Below are positions 23,073-30,706 of a DNA stretch of 30,718 nt, piece after piece. Origin of the DNA: an uncultured Eubacteriales bacterium (GTDB taxonomy: Bacteria > Bacillota > Clostridia > Oscillospirales > Oscillospiraceae); NCBI GenBank assembly GCA_900550165.1, contig URQY01000017.1:1-30718 (forward strand), written 5' to 3'. The first letter of the stretch is position 1, and every line of letters begins with the position of its first letter. The notes under the pieces are model-generated. The model was not told the origin of the DNA. It saw only the letters and a list, made by a program, of their open reading frames with translations, and did not search any database. The translations under genes were made by a program, and so were the position numbers.

Positions 23073-23837
23073 ATGACGATTCTTGATGTACAGGGTCTTC
23101 AAAAAATCTACACCACGCGCTTTGGCGGCAGCAAGGTCCAGGCGCTCAAAAATGTCAGCTTCACCGTTGAAAGCGGCGAATATGTCGCCATCATGGGCGA
23201 GAGCGGCAGCGGCAAAACGACGCTTTTGAACATCCTCGCCGCGCTCGACAAGCCCTCCGGCGGCACGGTGCTGCTCGGCGGCAAGAACCTCTCGGAAATT
23301 CCCGAGGAGACCGCCGCGGCCTTCCGCCGCGACAACTTAGGCTTCGTCTTTCAGGACTTCAGCCTGCTCGACACGTTCTCGCTCGAGGACAACATCTGCC
23401 TGCCGCTCGTGCTCGCGGGCAAGTCCCGCACGGAGATGCGCGACCGGCTCGCGCCGCTCGCCCGTGACCTCGGCATTGCCGAGCTTTTGAAGAAGTATCC
23501 TTACGAGGTCTCCGGCGGACAGAAGCAGCGCGCGGCCGTCGCCCGCGCGCTCATCACCCGCCCGCAGATCCTGCTGGCCGACGAGCCGACCGGCGCGCTC
23601 GACTCCCGCTCAACGGACGAGCTGCTCAAGCTCTTTGGTGCGATCAACGCCGCGGGACAGACCATCGTGATGGTCACGCACTCCGTGCGCGCGGCGAGCT
23701 GCGCACAGCGCGTGCTGTTCCTGCGCGACGGCGAGGTCTCGCTCTCTCTGGAGCGCGGCAAAAGCACGGACACGCAGTTCTACCAGCGCATCGCCGATGC
23801 GCTCACACAGCAGCAGACGGGAGGCGAGTGCGCATGA
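23073..23837 (+). CDS. ABC transporter ATP-binding protein, BceA/MacB type
   Basis: 254 residues. Walker A GESGSGKTT (42-50), Q-loop FVFQDFSLLD, signature VSGGQKQR, Walker B ILLADEPTGALDS and the H-switch VTHS. This is the LolD/MacB/BceA subgroup, whose partners are FtsX-like permeases; in Firmicutes it usually gives resistance to cell-wall-targeting peptides. The start at 23073 has SD AAAGGAG (23059-23065); the in-frame codon at 23043 has none. It overlaps the permease by 4 nt. No BceRS two-component genes are adjacent. Confidence 0.93.
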   Translation: MTILDVQGLQKIYTTRFGGSKVQALKNVSFTVESGEYVAIMGESGSGKTTLLNILAALDKPSGGTVLLGGKNLSEIPEETAAAFRRDNLGFVFQDFSLLDTFSLEDNICLPLVLAGKSRTEMRDRLAPLARDLGIAELLKKYPYEVSGGQKQRAAVARALITRPQILLADEPTGALDSRSTDELLKLFGAINAAGQTIVMVTHSVRAASCAQRVLFLRDGEVSLSLERGKSTDTQFYQRIADALTQQQTGGECA

Positions 23838-25261
23838 AGGCCGCCTTCTCCCCCAGGCTCGCGCTGCTCGGCATCAAAAAGAACGCGCGGCTCTATGTGC
23901 CCTATCTGCTCTCCTGCGCGTTTATGGCGGCCATGCTGTATATCGTCGCCTATCTTGCCGCAACGCCCGCGCTCTACGCAGTCAACGGCAAGATCGATGG
24001 CGCGGGCACGACGACCATCCAGCTCGTGATGAGCCTCGGCTCCGGCGTCATCTCGGTCTTCGCAGCGCTGTTCCTCTTCTATACGAACAGCTTTCTTCTG
24101 CGCCGCCGCAAAAAGGAATTCGGCCTTTACAGCGTGCTCGGCATGGATCGCGGCGCGCTCGGCACGATCCTCTTCTGGGAAACGCTCACGGCCGCGGCGT
24201 TCACGCTCATCGTGGGGCTTGGCTTCGGCGTGCTGCTCTCCTATCTTTCGCAGGCGGTGCTGCTGCGGCTGCTCGGTCTCCCTGCCGTCGCGTTCTCGGT
24301 GAGCTTGAACGCGCTCAGGCAGTGTGCCGTCACGTTTGCCCTCATCTTTGCGCTGCTCTATGCGCGCGGCGTACTGTCGCTCAGGCACGCGCAGGGCGCG
24401 GCGCTGCTGAAAAGTGAAAGCGTCGGCGAAAGGCCGCCGAAGTCGCAGTGGCTGCTCGTGATCCCCGGCATAGCCCTGCTCCTTGGCGCGTACTATATCG
24501 CCGCGACGATCAAGGACCCCGTGGCGGCGATCCTGCTCTTTTTCGTCGCGGTCATCATGGTCATTCTGGCGACGTATCTGCTCTTCATCTCCGGCAGCGT
24601 GACGCTCTGCAAAACACTGCAAAAGGACGAAAAATTTTACTACAAAAAGCGCAACTTCGTCTCCCTCTCCTCCCTCACCTACCGCATGAAGCGCAACGGC
24701 GCGGGCCTTGCCTCCATCTGCATTCTTTCGACCATGGTGCTCGTGATGCTCGCCTCAACAGCAAGCCTTTACTTCGGCGCGGAGGACGCGATCAGCACCC
24801 TCGCCGTCCAGAATCAGTGGCATCCCAATGATATCGCGGAGATCCGCACAGAATTTTTCTCGCTCTACGGCAGTCTCTTCTTCCTCGGCATTCTTCTGAG
24901 CGTGCTGTTTCTCTTTGCAACGCTGCTGATGCTCTACTACAAGCAGGTCGTCGAGGGGTACGAGGACGCCTCCCGCTTTGCCATCATGCAGCGCGTCGGC
25001 ATGACCAGGCGCGATATCCGCGAGAGCGTGAACACGCAGATGCTGCTCATCTTCCTGCTGCCGCTTGGCGCGGCGGCGCTGCACCTTGCCTTCGCCCAGC
25101 CGATGGTCTGGCAGATCATGCAGCTGTTCGGCATCCAGAATCTGACGCTCTTCCTCGGCGTGACCGGCGCGGCACTGCTGCTTTTCACGCTGCTGTACTG
25201 CGCGATGTACCGCCTGACGTCGAACGCGTATTTCCGCATCGTCAGCACCCAAAACGTTTGA
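23834..25261 (+). CDS. FtsX-like permease, BceB-related but lacking the large extracellular domain
   Basis: 475 residues from the ATG at 23834 (SD GGGAGG, 9 nt; a GTG at 23828 is too close to it). The order of helices matches BceB: N-terminal TM, FtsX block with KKEFGLYSVLGM (about 91-102), middle TMs, then ASICILSTMVLVMLASTASL, and the C-terminal FtsX block with SRFAIMQRVGMTRRDIRESV. BceB proteins are normally about 620-680 residues and carry a sensing domain of about 200 residues between TM7 and TM8. Here the two helices are joined by only about 30 residues (about 315-345). The protein is otherwise intact and in frame. It may be a transport-only or differently sensing variant. A 28-residue peptide gene follows. 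Confidence 0.9.
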   Translation: MKAAFSPRLALLGIKKNARLYVPYLLSCAFMAAMLYIVAYLAATPALYAVNGKIDGAGTTTIQLVMSLGSGVISVFAALFLFYTNSFLLRRRKKEFGLYSVLGMDRGALGTILFWETLTAAAFTLIVGLGFGVLLSYLSQAVLLRLLGLPAVAFSVSLNALRQCAVTFALIFALLYARGVLSLRHAQGAALLKSESVGERPPKSQWLLVIPGIALLLGAYYIAATIKDPVAAILLFFVAVIMVILATYLLFISGSVTLCKTLQKDEKFYYKKRNFVSLSSLTYRMKRNGAGLASICILSTMVLVMLASTASLYFGAEDAISTLAVQNQWHPNDIAEIRTEFFSLYGSLFFLGILLSVLFLFATLLMLYYKQVVEGYEDASRFAIMQRVGMTRRDIRESVNTQMLLIFLLPLGAAALHLAFAQPMVWQIMQLFGIQNLTLFLGVTGAALLLFTLLYCAMYRLTSNAYFRIVSTQNV

Positions 25262-25277
25262 TCAGAAAGGAGCTCTC

Positions 25278-25364
25278 ATGAAAAAGCTGTTTGCCTTGCT
25301 GCTTCTCCCGCTCTGCGCGCTGCTCTACGCCGTGCTGACGGAAAAGCACAGCATGAAATGCTGA
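25278..25364 (+). CDS. 28-residue hydrophobic peptide encoded after the BceB-like permease
   Basis: A tiny ORF starting 16 nt after the permease stop, with an excellent SD (AGAAAGGAG, 7 nt spacing). The peptide starts MKKLFALLLLPLCALLYAVL and ends in the short charged tail TEKHSMKC. It is one hydrophobic helix with a basic start, like a signal peptide or a small TM protein. A terminator follows directly. It could be a small membrane subunit of the ABC transporter or a secreted peptide; I know no family name. Confidence 0.65.
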   Translation: MKKLFALLLLPLCALLYAVLTEKHSMKC

Positions 25365-25369
25365 AGCCC

Positions 25370-25420
25370 AATGCGGTGGGAACGGTCAATGGCCGCTCCC
25401 GCCGCATTCTCTGCTTTTTC
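25370..25420 (+). terminator. Intrinsic terminator of the BceAB-like operon
   Basis: Stem of 16 positions with one wobble and one mismatch (25370-25385 with 25393-25408), followed by a T-rich tail ending in TTTTT at 25415-25419. Confidence 0.75.
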
Positions 25421-25458
25421 GCCCGGTCACATTTCTTTTTCCCTTCCTGCGCTTTTGC

Positions 25459-25512
25459 TTGTGTTTGCGCTGCAAACACGGTATACTATTAAAATAGTTA
25501 TCGTGCAAACAC
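25459..25512 (+). promoter_or_regulatory. Promoter with internal operator-like dyad
   Basis: TTGTGT (25459-25464), 17-bp spacer, TATACT (25482-25487). The perfect dyad GTGTTTGC-gct-GCAAACAC (25461-25479) covers the -35 and the spacer, and a third half-site GTGCAAACAC lies downstream at 25503-25512. This arrangement is typical of a repressor that blocks RNA polymerase. The regulator is not identified. Confidence 0.7.
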
Positions 25513-25538
25513 CGCGATACAGAAAGGAATCTATTGCC

Positions 25539-27383
25539 ATGGATATCAAATTTTCCGGCTCGGATGCAGGCGGCTTCCAGTTTGACCCGAATGCCGCACC
25601 CAAGCCAAAGAAAGAGCGCAAGCCCCGCAAGTCGATCGGCAGCAAGGGCGGCCGCATCGCGGTCAACACGCTCATCACGCTGCTCGTCGGCGCGGTCTTT
25701 TTCTATGTGCAGCTTCCCGCCATCAACCTGCACGCTGAGGAGTTCTACGGCTTTGTGCTGCTGCTTTGCGTCACGTACTGCATCTGCGCGCTCTTCACCT
25801 CCGGCTTTCAGGGCACGGGCGCCAAGGGCTATTTCACGTTCGTCAAAAAGCAGTGCACCGTACCGTTCGTCGTCGTAGCTCTGATGATCGTCACGGCGCT
25901 CGTCGGCGCGCTGACCTCCTGGGTCGTGCTGCGGGCCAAGAGCTATCAGGCGCTGCTGCCGATCGAAAGCGGCAGCTTCACCGAAGAGATCGAAGAGGTC
26001 TCCTACGACCGCATCCCGATGCTCGACCGCGACAGCGCCGAAAAGCTCGGCGACCGCAAGCTCGGCGAGCTGGCCGACATGGTCTCGCAGTTCGAGGTCG
26101 CGGAAAACTACACGCAGATCAACTACCACGGCCGCCCCGTGCGCGTGACGCCGCTTCGCTACGGCGACATTATCAAATGGTTCAACAACCGCTCGGAGGG
26201 ACTGCCCGCCTATCTTGTCATCGACATGGTCACGCAGAATGTTGACGTCGTGCGCCTTGACGACGGCATGAAGTACACGACCGCCGAGCATTTTTCGAGA
26301 AACCTCTACCGCCATCTGCGCTTTGCGTATCCCACCTATATGTTCGAAGAGCCGGTCTTTGAGATCGACGAGGACGGCACGCCCTACTGGGTCTGCGCCA
26401 AGAAGGAAAAGACCATCGGTCTCTTCGGCGGCACAGACAACCACGGCGCAGTGCTCGTCAACGCCGTCACGGGCGAGAGCGAGTACTATGAAGAGCCGCC
26501 TGCCTGGGTCGACCACGTCTACTCCGCCGAGCTCATCCTTGAGCAGTACGATTACTACGGTCAGTATCACAACGGCTTCTGGAACTCCATCTTCGGCCAG
26601 CGCGACGTGACCGTCACGACCGACGGCTACAACTACCTCGCCGAGGGAGATGACGTCTACCTCTACACGGGTGTGACGAGCGTGGGCGGCGACGAGAGCA
26701 ACATCGGCTTTCTGCTTTCAAACCAGCGCACAAAGGAGACGAAGTATTATCCCTGCGCGGGCGCGACAGAGTACAGCGCGATGGACAGCGCCAAGGGCCA
26801 GGTGCAGAACCTGCGCTACACCGCGACGTTCCCGCTGCTTCTGAACATTGCCGACCAGCCGACCTACTTCATGGCGCTCAAGGACGCGAGCCAGCTCGTC
26901 AAGATGTACGCGATGGTCAACGTCAGCCAGTATCAGATCGTCGCCACCGGCGCGACGGTCGCCGACTGCGAGACAAACTACCGTCAGATGCTGCTCAAAA
27001 ATAACCTCATCTCCAACGACCAGAGCGAGATCGATGTGACGCCGAGCGACTACAGGAGCGTCGAAGGCACGATCGACGAGATCCGCACGGCGGTTGTAAA
27101 CGGCAACAGCATCTATTTCCTGCGCTTTGTCGGGAACGACACCTTCACCGTTCGTATGAGCGCGGCGGAGGTCGCTTACGCGCCGCTGCTGAATGTCGGC
27201 GATCAGGTGTGCGTCTACTTCCGCGACGGCTATGTGACGGAGAACTGGATCGATGCGGCGGACGTGACGCTCTCGGACGGCAGCGCCCAGAGCGCGCCGC
27301 CCACGGACACGGCGGAGAGCGAACCGGTCGGGGAGAATTCCGGTCTTGCGGACGGGCAGGACACGGTTTCTCCGCAGCCGTAA
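25539..27383 (+). CDS. Large membrane-anchored protein with extracellular domain, function unknown
   Basis: 614 residues. A positively charged N-terminal region (GGRIAVN, KPKKERKPRKS) leads into three hydrophobic helices (about 39-58, 68-89 and 104-130), then about 480 residues that should be outside. The outer part is rich in aromatic residues (YDYYGQYHNGFWNSIFGQRD) and ends with an Asp/Ser/Pro-rich tail. I do not recognise a family. I chose the ATG at 25539 (SD AGAAAGGA) because the longer frame from 25371 would pass through a terminator and the promoter. It stands alone between terminators. Confidence 0.8.
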   Translation: MDIKFSGSDAGGFQFDPNAAPKPKKERKPRKSIGSKGGRIAVNTLITLLVGAVFFYVQLPAINLHAEEFYGFVLLLCVTYCICALFTSGFQGTGAKGYFTFVKKQCTVPFVVVALMIVTALVGALTSWVVLRAKSYQALLPIESGSFTEEIEEVSYDRIPMLDRDSAEKLGDRKLGELADMVSQFEVAENYTQINYHGRPVRVTPLRYGDIIKWFNNRSEGLPAYLVIDMVTQNVDVVRLDDGMKYTTAEHFSRNLYRHLRFAYPTYMFEEPVFEIDEDGTPYWVCAKKEKTIGLFGGTDNHGAVLVNAVTGESEYYEEPPAWVDHVYSAELILEQYDYYGQYHNGFWNSIFGQRDVTVTTDGYNYLAEGDDVYLYTGVTSVGGDESNIGFLLSNQRTKETKYYPCAGATEYSAMDSAKGQVQNLRYTATFPLLLNIADQPTYFMALKDASQLVKMYAMVNVSQYQIVATGATVADCETNYRQMLLKNNLISNDQSEIDVTPSDYRSVEGTIDEIRTAVVNGNSIYFLRFVGNDTFTVRMSAAEVAYAPLLNVGDQVCVYFRDGYVTENWIDAADVTLSDGSAQSAPPTDTAESEPVGENSGLADGQDTVSPQP

Positions 27384-27414
27384 GGCAGCGATCTCCTCTT
27401 ATATTATGGATCTT

Positions 27415-27445
27415 GATGGGGGCGGAAACGCCCCCATCTCTTTTT
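27415..27445 (+). terminator. Intrinsic terminator with GAAA tetraloop
   Basis: Perfect 10-bp stem GATGGGGGCG/CGCCCCCATC (27415-27424 and 27429-27438) closed by a GAAA loop and followed by TCTTTTT. Confidence 0.92.
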
Positions 27446-27722
27446 GGAATGGATTGCACAAAAATGCAAGATTGTGGGCAGTTTTCTTCGATAAAGCAGT
27501 CACTTTGAAGGCTATCTTGCATCAGCCTAATATGTTTTATTAAAAGAGTTAAACTTTTTTATGCTTTTTTCTGCCAAATGCACAAAAAGGAAGTTCGATT
27601 TTCTTACACAGCGCCAATGGCGTTTTGCTTGAGAATTTTTCCCTTCGGTGATACACTTATAGACAAGATGGCTGAACCATCAAGCCCTGATTTCAGGGTA
27701 ATTTTAGAGGAGGCTACTTATC
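27446..27722 (+). promoter_or_regulatory. gdhA control region with two candidate sigma-A promoters
   Basis: AT-rich, with no ORF. P1: TTGAAG (27505-27510), 17-bp spacer, TAATAT (27528-27533). P2: TTGAGA (27629-27634), 17-bp spacer, TACACT (27652-27657). A 9-bp inverted repeat ATGCAAGAT/ATCTTGCAT (27464-27472 and 27514-27522) straddles the P1 -35. A small hairpin CCCTGA/TCAGGG (27685-27698) lies in the leader, before the SD GAGGAGG. Confidence 0.65.
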
Positions 27723-29075
27723 ATGAACGCTTACATTGAGAGAGTTCTTGCCGAGACCAAGGCCAAGAACGCGAATGAGCCCGAATTCCTGCAGACCGTC
27801 GAAGAAGTCCTGACTTCCCTCGAGCCGGTCATCAACGCCCACCCCGAGTACGAGAAGGCCTGCCTGCTCGAGCGTATGGTCGAGCCCGAGCGCACCATCG
27901 AGTTCCGTGTTGTCTGGATGGACGATAACCTTCAGTATCACGTCAACCGTGGTTACCGCGTGCAGTACAACGCGGCCCTCGGCCCCTACAAGGGCGGCCT
28001 GCGTTTCGCTTCCAACGTTAACCTTTCCATCATCAAGTTCCTCGGCTTCGAGCAGACCTTCAAGGATGCTCTGACCTGCCTGCCCATCGGCGGCGCCAAG
28101 GGCGGTTCCGACTTCTCCCCCATCGGCCGCAGCGACGGCGAAGTCATGCGCTTCTGCCAGGCCTTCATGACCGAGTTCCATCGTCACATCGGTCAGGACA
28201 TCGACTGCCCCGCCGGTGACGTTGGTGTCGGCGGCCGCGAGGTCGGTTACCTGTACGGCCAGTATCGCCGCATCGTCGGCGCTGCCGAGTTCGGCGCCAT
28301 GTCCGGTAAGGCTATCTGCACCGGCGGTTCCATCCTCCGTCCCGAGGCGACCGGTTTCGGCGCTGTCTATTATCTGCGCGAAGTCCTGAAGCACGACGGC
28401 AAGGGCTTCGACGGCCTGCGCGTCGCTATGTCCGGCTACGGCAACGTGGGCTGGGGCATCATGAAGAAGATCGACGAGCTCGGCGGTAAGGTCACCTACT
28501 TCGCCGGCCCCGATGGCTACATCCACGATCCGGATGGCGTCTGCGGCGAAGAGAAGCTCAACTTCATCCTCGAGATGCGCGCTAAGGACCCGATGCACTG
28601 CAAGCCCTATGCTGACAAGTTCGGCGTTGAGTTCGTCGAGGGTCAGAAGTGCTGGGGCGTCAAGGACGTCGACGTCTACATGCCCGCCGCTACCCAGAAC
28701 GATGTTAACATGGAGTGGGCCAAGAAGATCGCTGAGTCCGGTGTTCCCTACTACATCGAGGTCGGCAATATGCCCACCACCAACGATGCTCTTGCCTTCC
28801 TGATGGAGCAGAAGCACATCACCGTCGCTCCTTCCAAGGCTGTTAACGCCTGCGGCGTTTCCGTCTCCGAGCTCGAAATGGCTCAGAACGCTCAGCGTAT
28901 CTACTGGACCGCTGAGGAAGTCGACGCTAAGATGGAAGCCATCATGAAGAACATCTACGATGCTTCTGTTGAGGCTGCCGAGCGTTATGGCCTGGGCTAC
29001 AACCTGGTCGCCGGTGCTAACATCGCTGGCTTCCAGAAGGTCGCCGACGCTATGATGGCTCAGGGCATTTTCTAA
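27723..29075 (+). CDS. gdhA: NADP-type glutamate dehydrogenase
   Basis: 450 residues, the normal length of hexameric bacterial GDH. It catalyses reversible conversion of 2-oxoglutarate and ammonium to glutamate. GPYKGGLRF (88-95 region), catalytic Lys126 in PIGGAKGGSDF, Asp166 in PAGDVGVGGREVGYLYGQYR, and the Rossmann GYGNVGW (238-244) are all present. The sequence SGKAICTGGSILRPEATGFG fits the NADP group, though coenzyme choice is an inference. The codons favour GCT, GGT and CGT more than neighbouring genes do, a sign of high expression. Single gene, tandem promoters, strong terminator. Confidence 0.97.
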   Translation: MNAYIERVLAETKAKNANEPEFLQTVEEVLTSLEPVINAHPEYEKACLLERMVEPERTIEFRVVWMDDNLQYHVNRGYRVQYNAALGPYKGGLRFASNVNLSIIKFLGFEQTFKDALTCLPIGGAKGGSDFSPIGRSDGEVMRFCQAFMTEFHRHIGQDIDCPAGDVGVGGREVGYLYGQYRRIVGAAEFGAMSGKAICTGGSILRPEATGFGAVYYLREVLKHDGKGFDGLRVAMSGYGNVGWGIMKKIDELGGKVTYFAGPDGYIHDPDGVCGEEKLNFILEMRAKDPMHCKPYADKFGVEFVEGQKCWGVKDVDVYMPAATQNDVNMEWAKKIAESGVPYYIEVGNMPTTNDALAFLMEQKHITVAPSKAVNACGVSVSELEMAQNAQRIYWTAEEVDAKMEAIMKNIYDASVEAAERYGLGYNLVAGANIAGFQKVADAMMAQGIF

Positions 29076-29128
29076 TCGAAAATACCTCGACCTTTCTCGT
29101 GCCGCACGTCTGTGCGCATGAACTGACA

Positions 29129-29164
29129 AAAAAAGGCATCCTGCTTTCGCAGGATGCCTTTTTT
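29129..29164. terminator. Bidirectional terminator between gdhA and the SpoVAF-like gene
   Basis: Perfect 16-bp stem (29129-29144 with 29149-29164), loop TTTC, A and T runs on either side. It serves both converging genes. Confidence 0.93.
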
Positions 29165-29171
29165 GCCGCAT

Positions 29172-30587
29172 TCAGGTGTTGTCGCGGCTGATGGGCTTTC
29201 GGATGAGCAGTGCGCGCAGGGCCTTTTTGTCGAAGGGGCAGAGCGGGTAGAGATAGCCTTTTCCCACGATCGGCTTTGTCGAGGCGAGGATCGCCGCGAT
29301 CACGATGCAGCCGAGCGCCAAGCCGACCCAGTCCAGCGCGCCGACGAACAGCAGCAGCATCAGCCGCAGCAGCTTGAAGGCGTAGCCCAGCTCATAGCTC
29401 GGCTGGGCAAAGTTTGAGATGGCGACAAAGGCCATATATGCCAGCACCTCCGGCACGAGCCAGTGCGCCTGCACGGCAAAATCGCCGAGCACGAGCGCGC
29501 CGAGCATACTGAAGGAGTTGGAAAAGACGTCGGGCGTATTGAGCGAGGCGAGCTTCAGAAGGTCCACGATGAACTCCGCCAGCAACAGCTGGGCAAGGAT
29601 CGGCACGGAATAGTCGCTATCGATCGCCAGAAATTGAAGACCCGCCTGCGTGCGCGAGGGGTCCTTGACCAGCAGAAACCACACGGGCGTGATAAACATC
29701 GTGAGCAGGAACACGACGATGCGCAGGATGCGGAGGTACGTCCCGATCAGGGGCGGAAAATAGAAGTCGTTCGCCTCCTGCACAAAGTCGAAAAAGTGCG
29801 TCGGCAGAATCATCGCTGCGGGTGAGTTATCCACGAGCACAACGATGTCGCCCTCCATCACACAGGCGGTCGCAGCATCGGGCCGCTCCGTATAGCGCAC
29901 CTTGGGAAACGGAGTCCACCACTGCGATTTCCCCATCATCGCCTCAGCGATGCTCTCCTGGCTCATCGAAACGGAACGTACGTCGATGCCCGCAAGCTTT
30001 TGCCGGATCTCGTCGAGCAATGCGCGGTCGACCTTGTTTTCCAAATAGCACAGCACCACATCCGCGCGTGAGCAATCCGACACCTTGTGGCCCTCCAGCG
30101 TGAGCTGCGGGTCGCGGATGCGGCGGCGCAGCAGCGCTGCATTGGCGACAAGCGTTTCGATAAACCCGTCGTGCGCGCCGCGCAGCACCTTGCCGGAGGA
30201 GGGCTCTTCCACGCTGCGCGCGGGAAATTGTTTCGCGTCGAGCAGCGCGCATTCGTCATACCCCTCGACGAGCAGCGCCATTTTCCCCAAAAATACGCTT
30301 GTCACCGCGTTTTTGACGCTTTGCTCCGCATTCACTTCGCTGAACGTGATGTATCGGTCGATGAACTGCTGCATCGTCTGCGCATCGCCGATATCTTTGA
30401 GCGGCAGCCAAAAGCTCAGCATTCGTTCGATGATCTGATCGTCGCCATAGCCATCCACCACCCACAGCCGCGCCCGCTTTCCGCCGATCATCAGATCGCG
30501 CGCGATCATGTCAAAGCACCGCCCTACGCCAAGCAGATCATCCAGCGCGCGCACATTTTCCTCGTAATTTGCCGATAACCGCTCCAT
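29172..30587 (-). CDS. spoVAF: GerA-family spore germination protein, SpoVAF-like
   Basis: 471 residues. GerA-type proteins sit in the spore inner membrane and form germinant receptor or SpoVA-associated complexes. The soluble N-terminal part (about 1-260) contains the NVRALDDLLGVG start, VLCYLENKVD and TPFPKVRYTERPD motifs; then five or so TMs with NSFSMLGALVLGDFAV and the C-terminal STKPIVGKGYLYPLCPFDKK, closest to SpoVAF. The start at 30587 (SD GGAGG, 6 nt) is chosen over 30617 and 30665: the former lies in the -10 box and would not be transcribed. Other spoVA genes are not in the window, so it may be an orphan member. The SpoVAF label rests on motif similarity. Confidence 0.85.
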   Translation of the reverse strand: MERLSANYEENVRALDDLLGVGRCFDMIARDLMIGGKRARLWVVDGYGDDQIIERMLSFWLPLKDIGDAQTMQQFIDRYITFSEVNAEQSVKNAVTSVFLGKMALLVEGYDECALLDAKQFPARSVEEPSSGKVLRGAHDGFIETLVANAALLRRRIRDPQLTLEGHKVSDCSRADVVLCYLENKVDRALLDEIRQKLAGIDVRSVSMSQESIAEAMMGKSQWWTPFPKVRYTERPDAATACVMEGDIVVLVDNSPAAMILPTHFFDFVQEANDFYFPPLIGTYLRILRIVVFLLTMFITPVWFLLVKDPSRTQAGLQFLAIDSDYSVPILAQLLLAEFIVDLLKLASLNTPDVFSNSFSMLGALVLGDFAVQAHWLVPEVLAYMAFVAISNFAQPSYELGYAFKLLRLMLLLFVGALDWVGLALGCIVIAAILASTKPIVGKGYLYPLCPFDKKALRALLIRKPISRDNT

Positions 30588-30616
30588 AGCCGCCCTCCCG
30601 CTTGCTTTTTCTGCCA

Positions 30617-30646
30617 TAGTATGGGCAGGAAGACGGAAAAATATGC
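30617..30646 (-). promoter_or_regulatory. Sigma-G-like sporulation promoter of the SpoVAF-like gene
   Basis: Read on the minus strand: GCATA (30642-30646), 18-bp spacer, CATACTA (30617-30623). This fits the sigma-G consensus GHATR-N17/18-CATNNTA. It implies expression in the developing forespore, as expected for a germination protein. Confidence 0.65.
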
Positions 30647-30663
30647 CACAGAAGGGGCGAAAC

Positions 30664-30706
30664 AAGGGAGGGATATCTCTTTTTGAAAAAGAGATATCCC
30701 TCCCTT
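30664..30706. repeat. Long hairpin at the right contig end
   Basis: Perfect 20-bp inverted repeat (30664-30683 with 30687-30706) around a three-base loop. The tail is not clearly T-rich on either strand, so it is either the terminator of a gene beyond the contig or a repeated hairpin element at which assembly stopped. Confidence 0.7.

Noticed and set aside
25371..25538. 56-codon extension of the three-TM protein
   Set aside because: It covers the terminator of the preceding operon and the promoter at 25459-25487.
27714..29171. 485-codon minus-strand frame opposite gdhA
   Set aside because: Runs across the gdhA terminator; the GDH reading is unambiguous.
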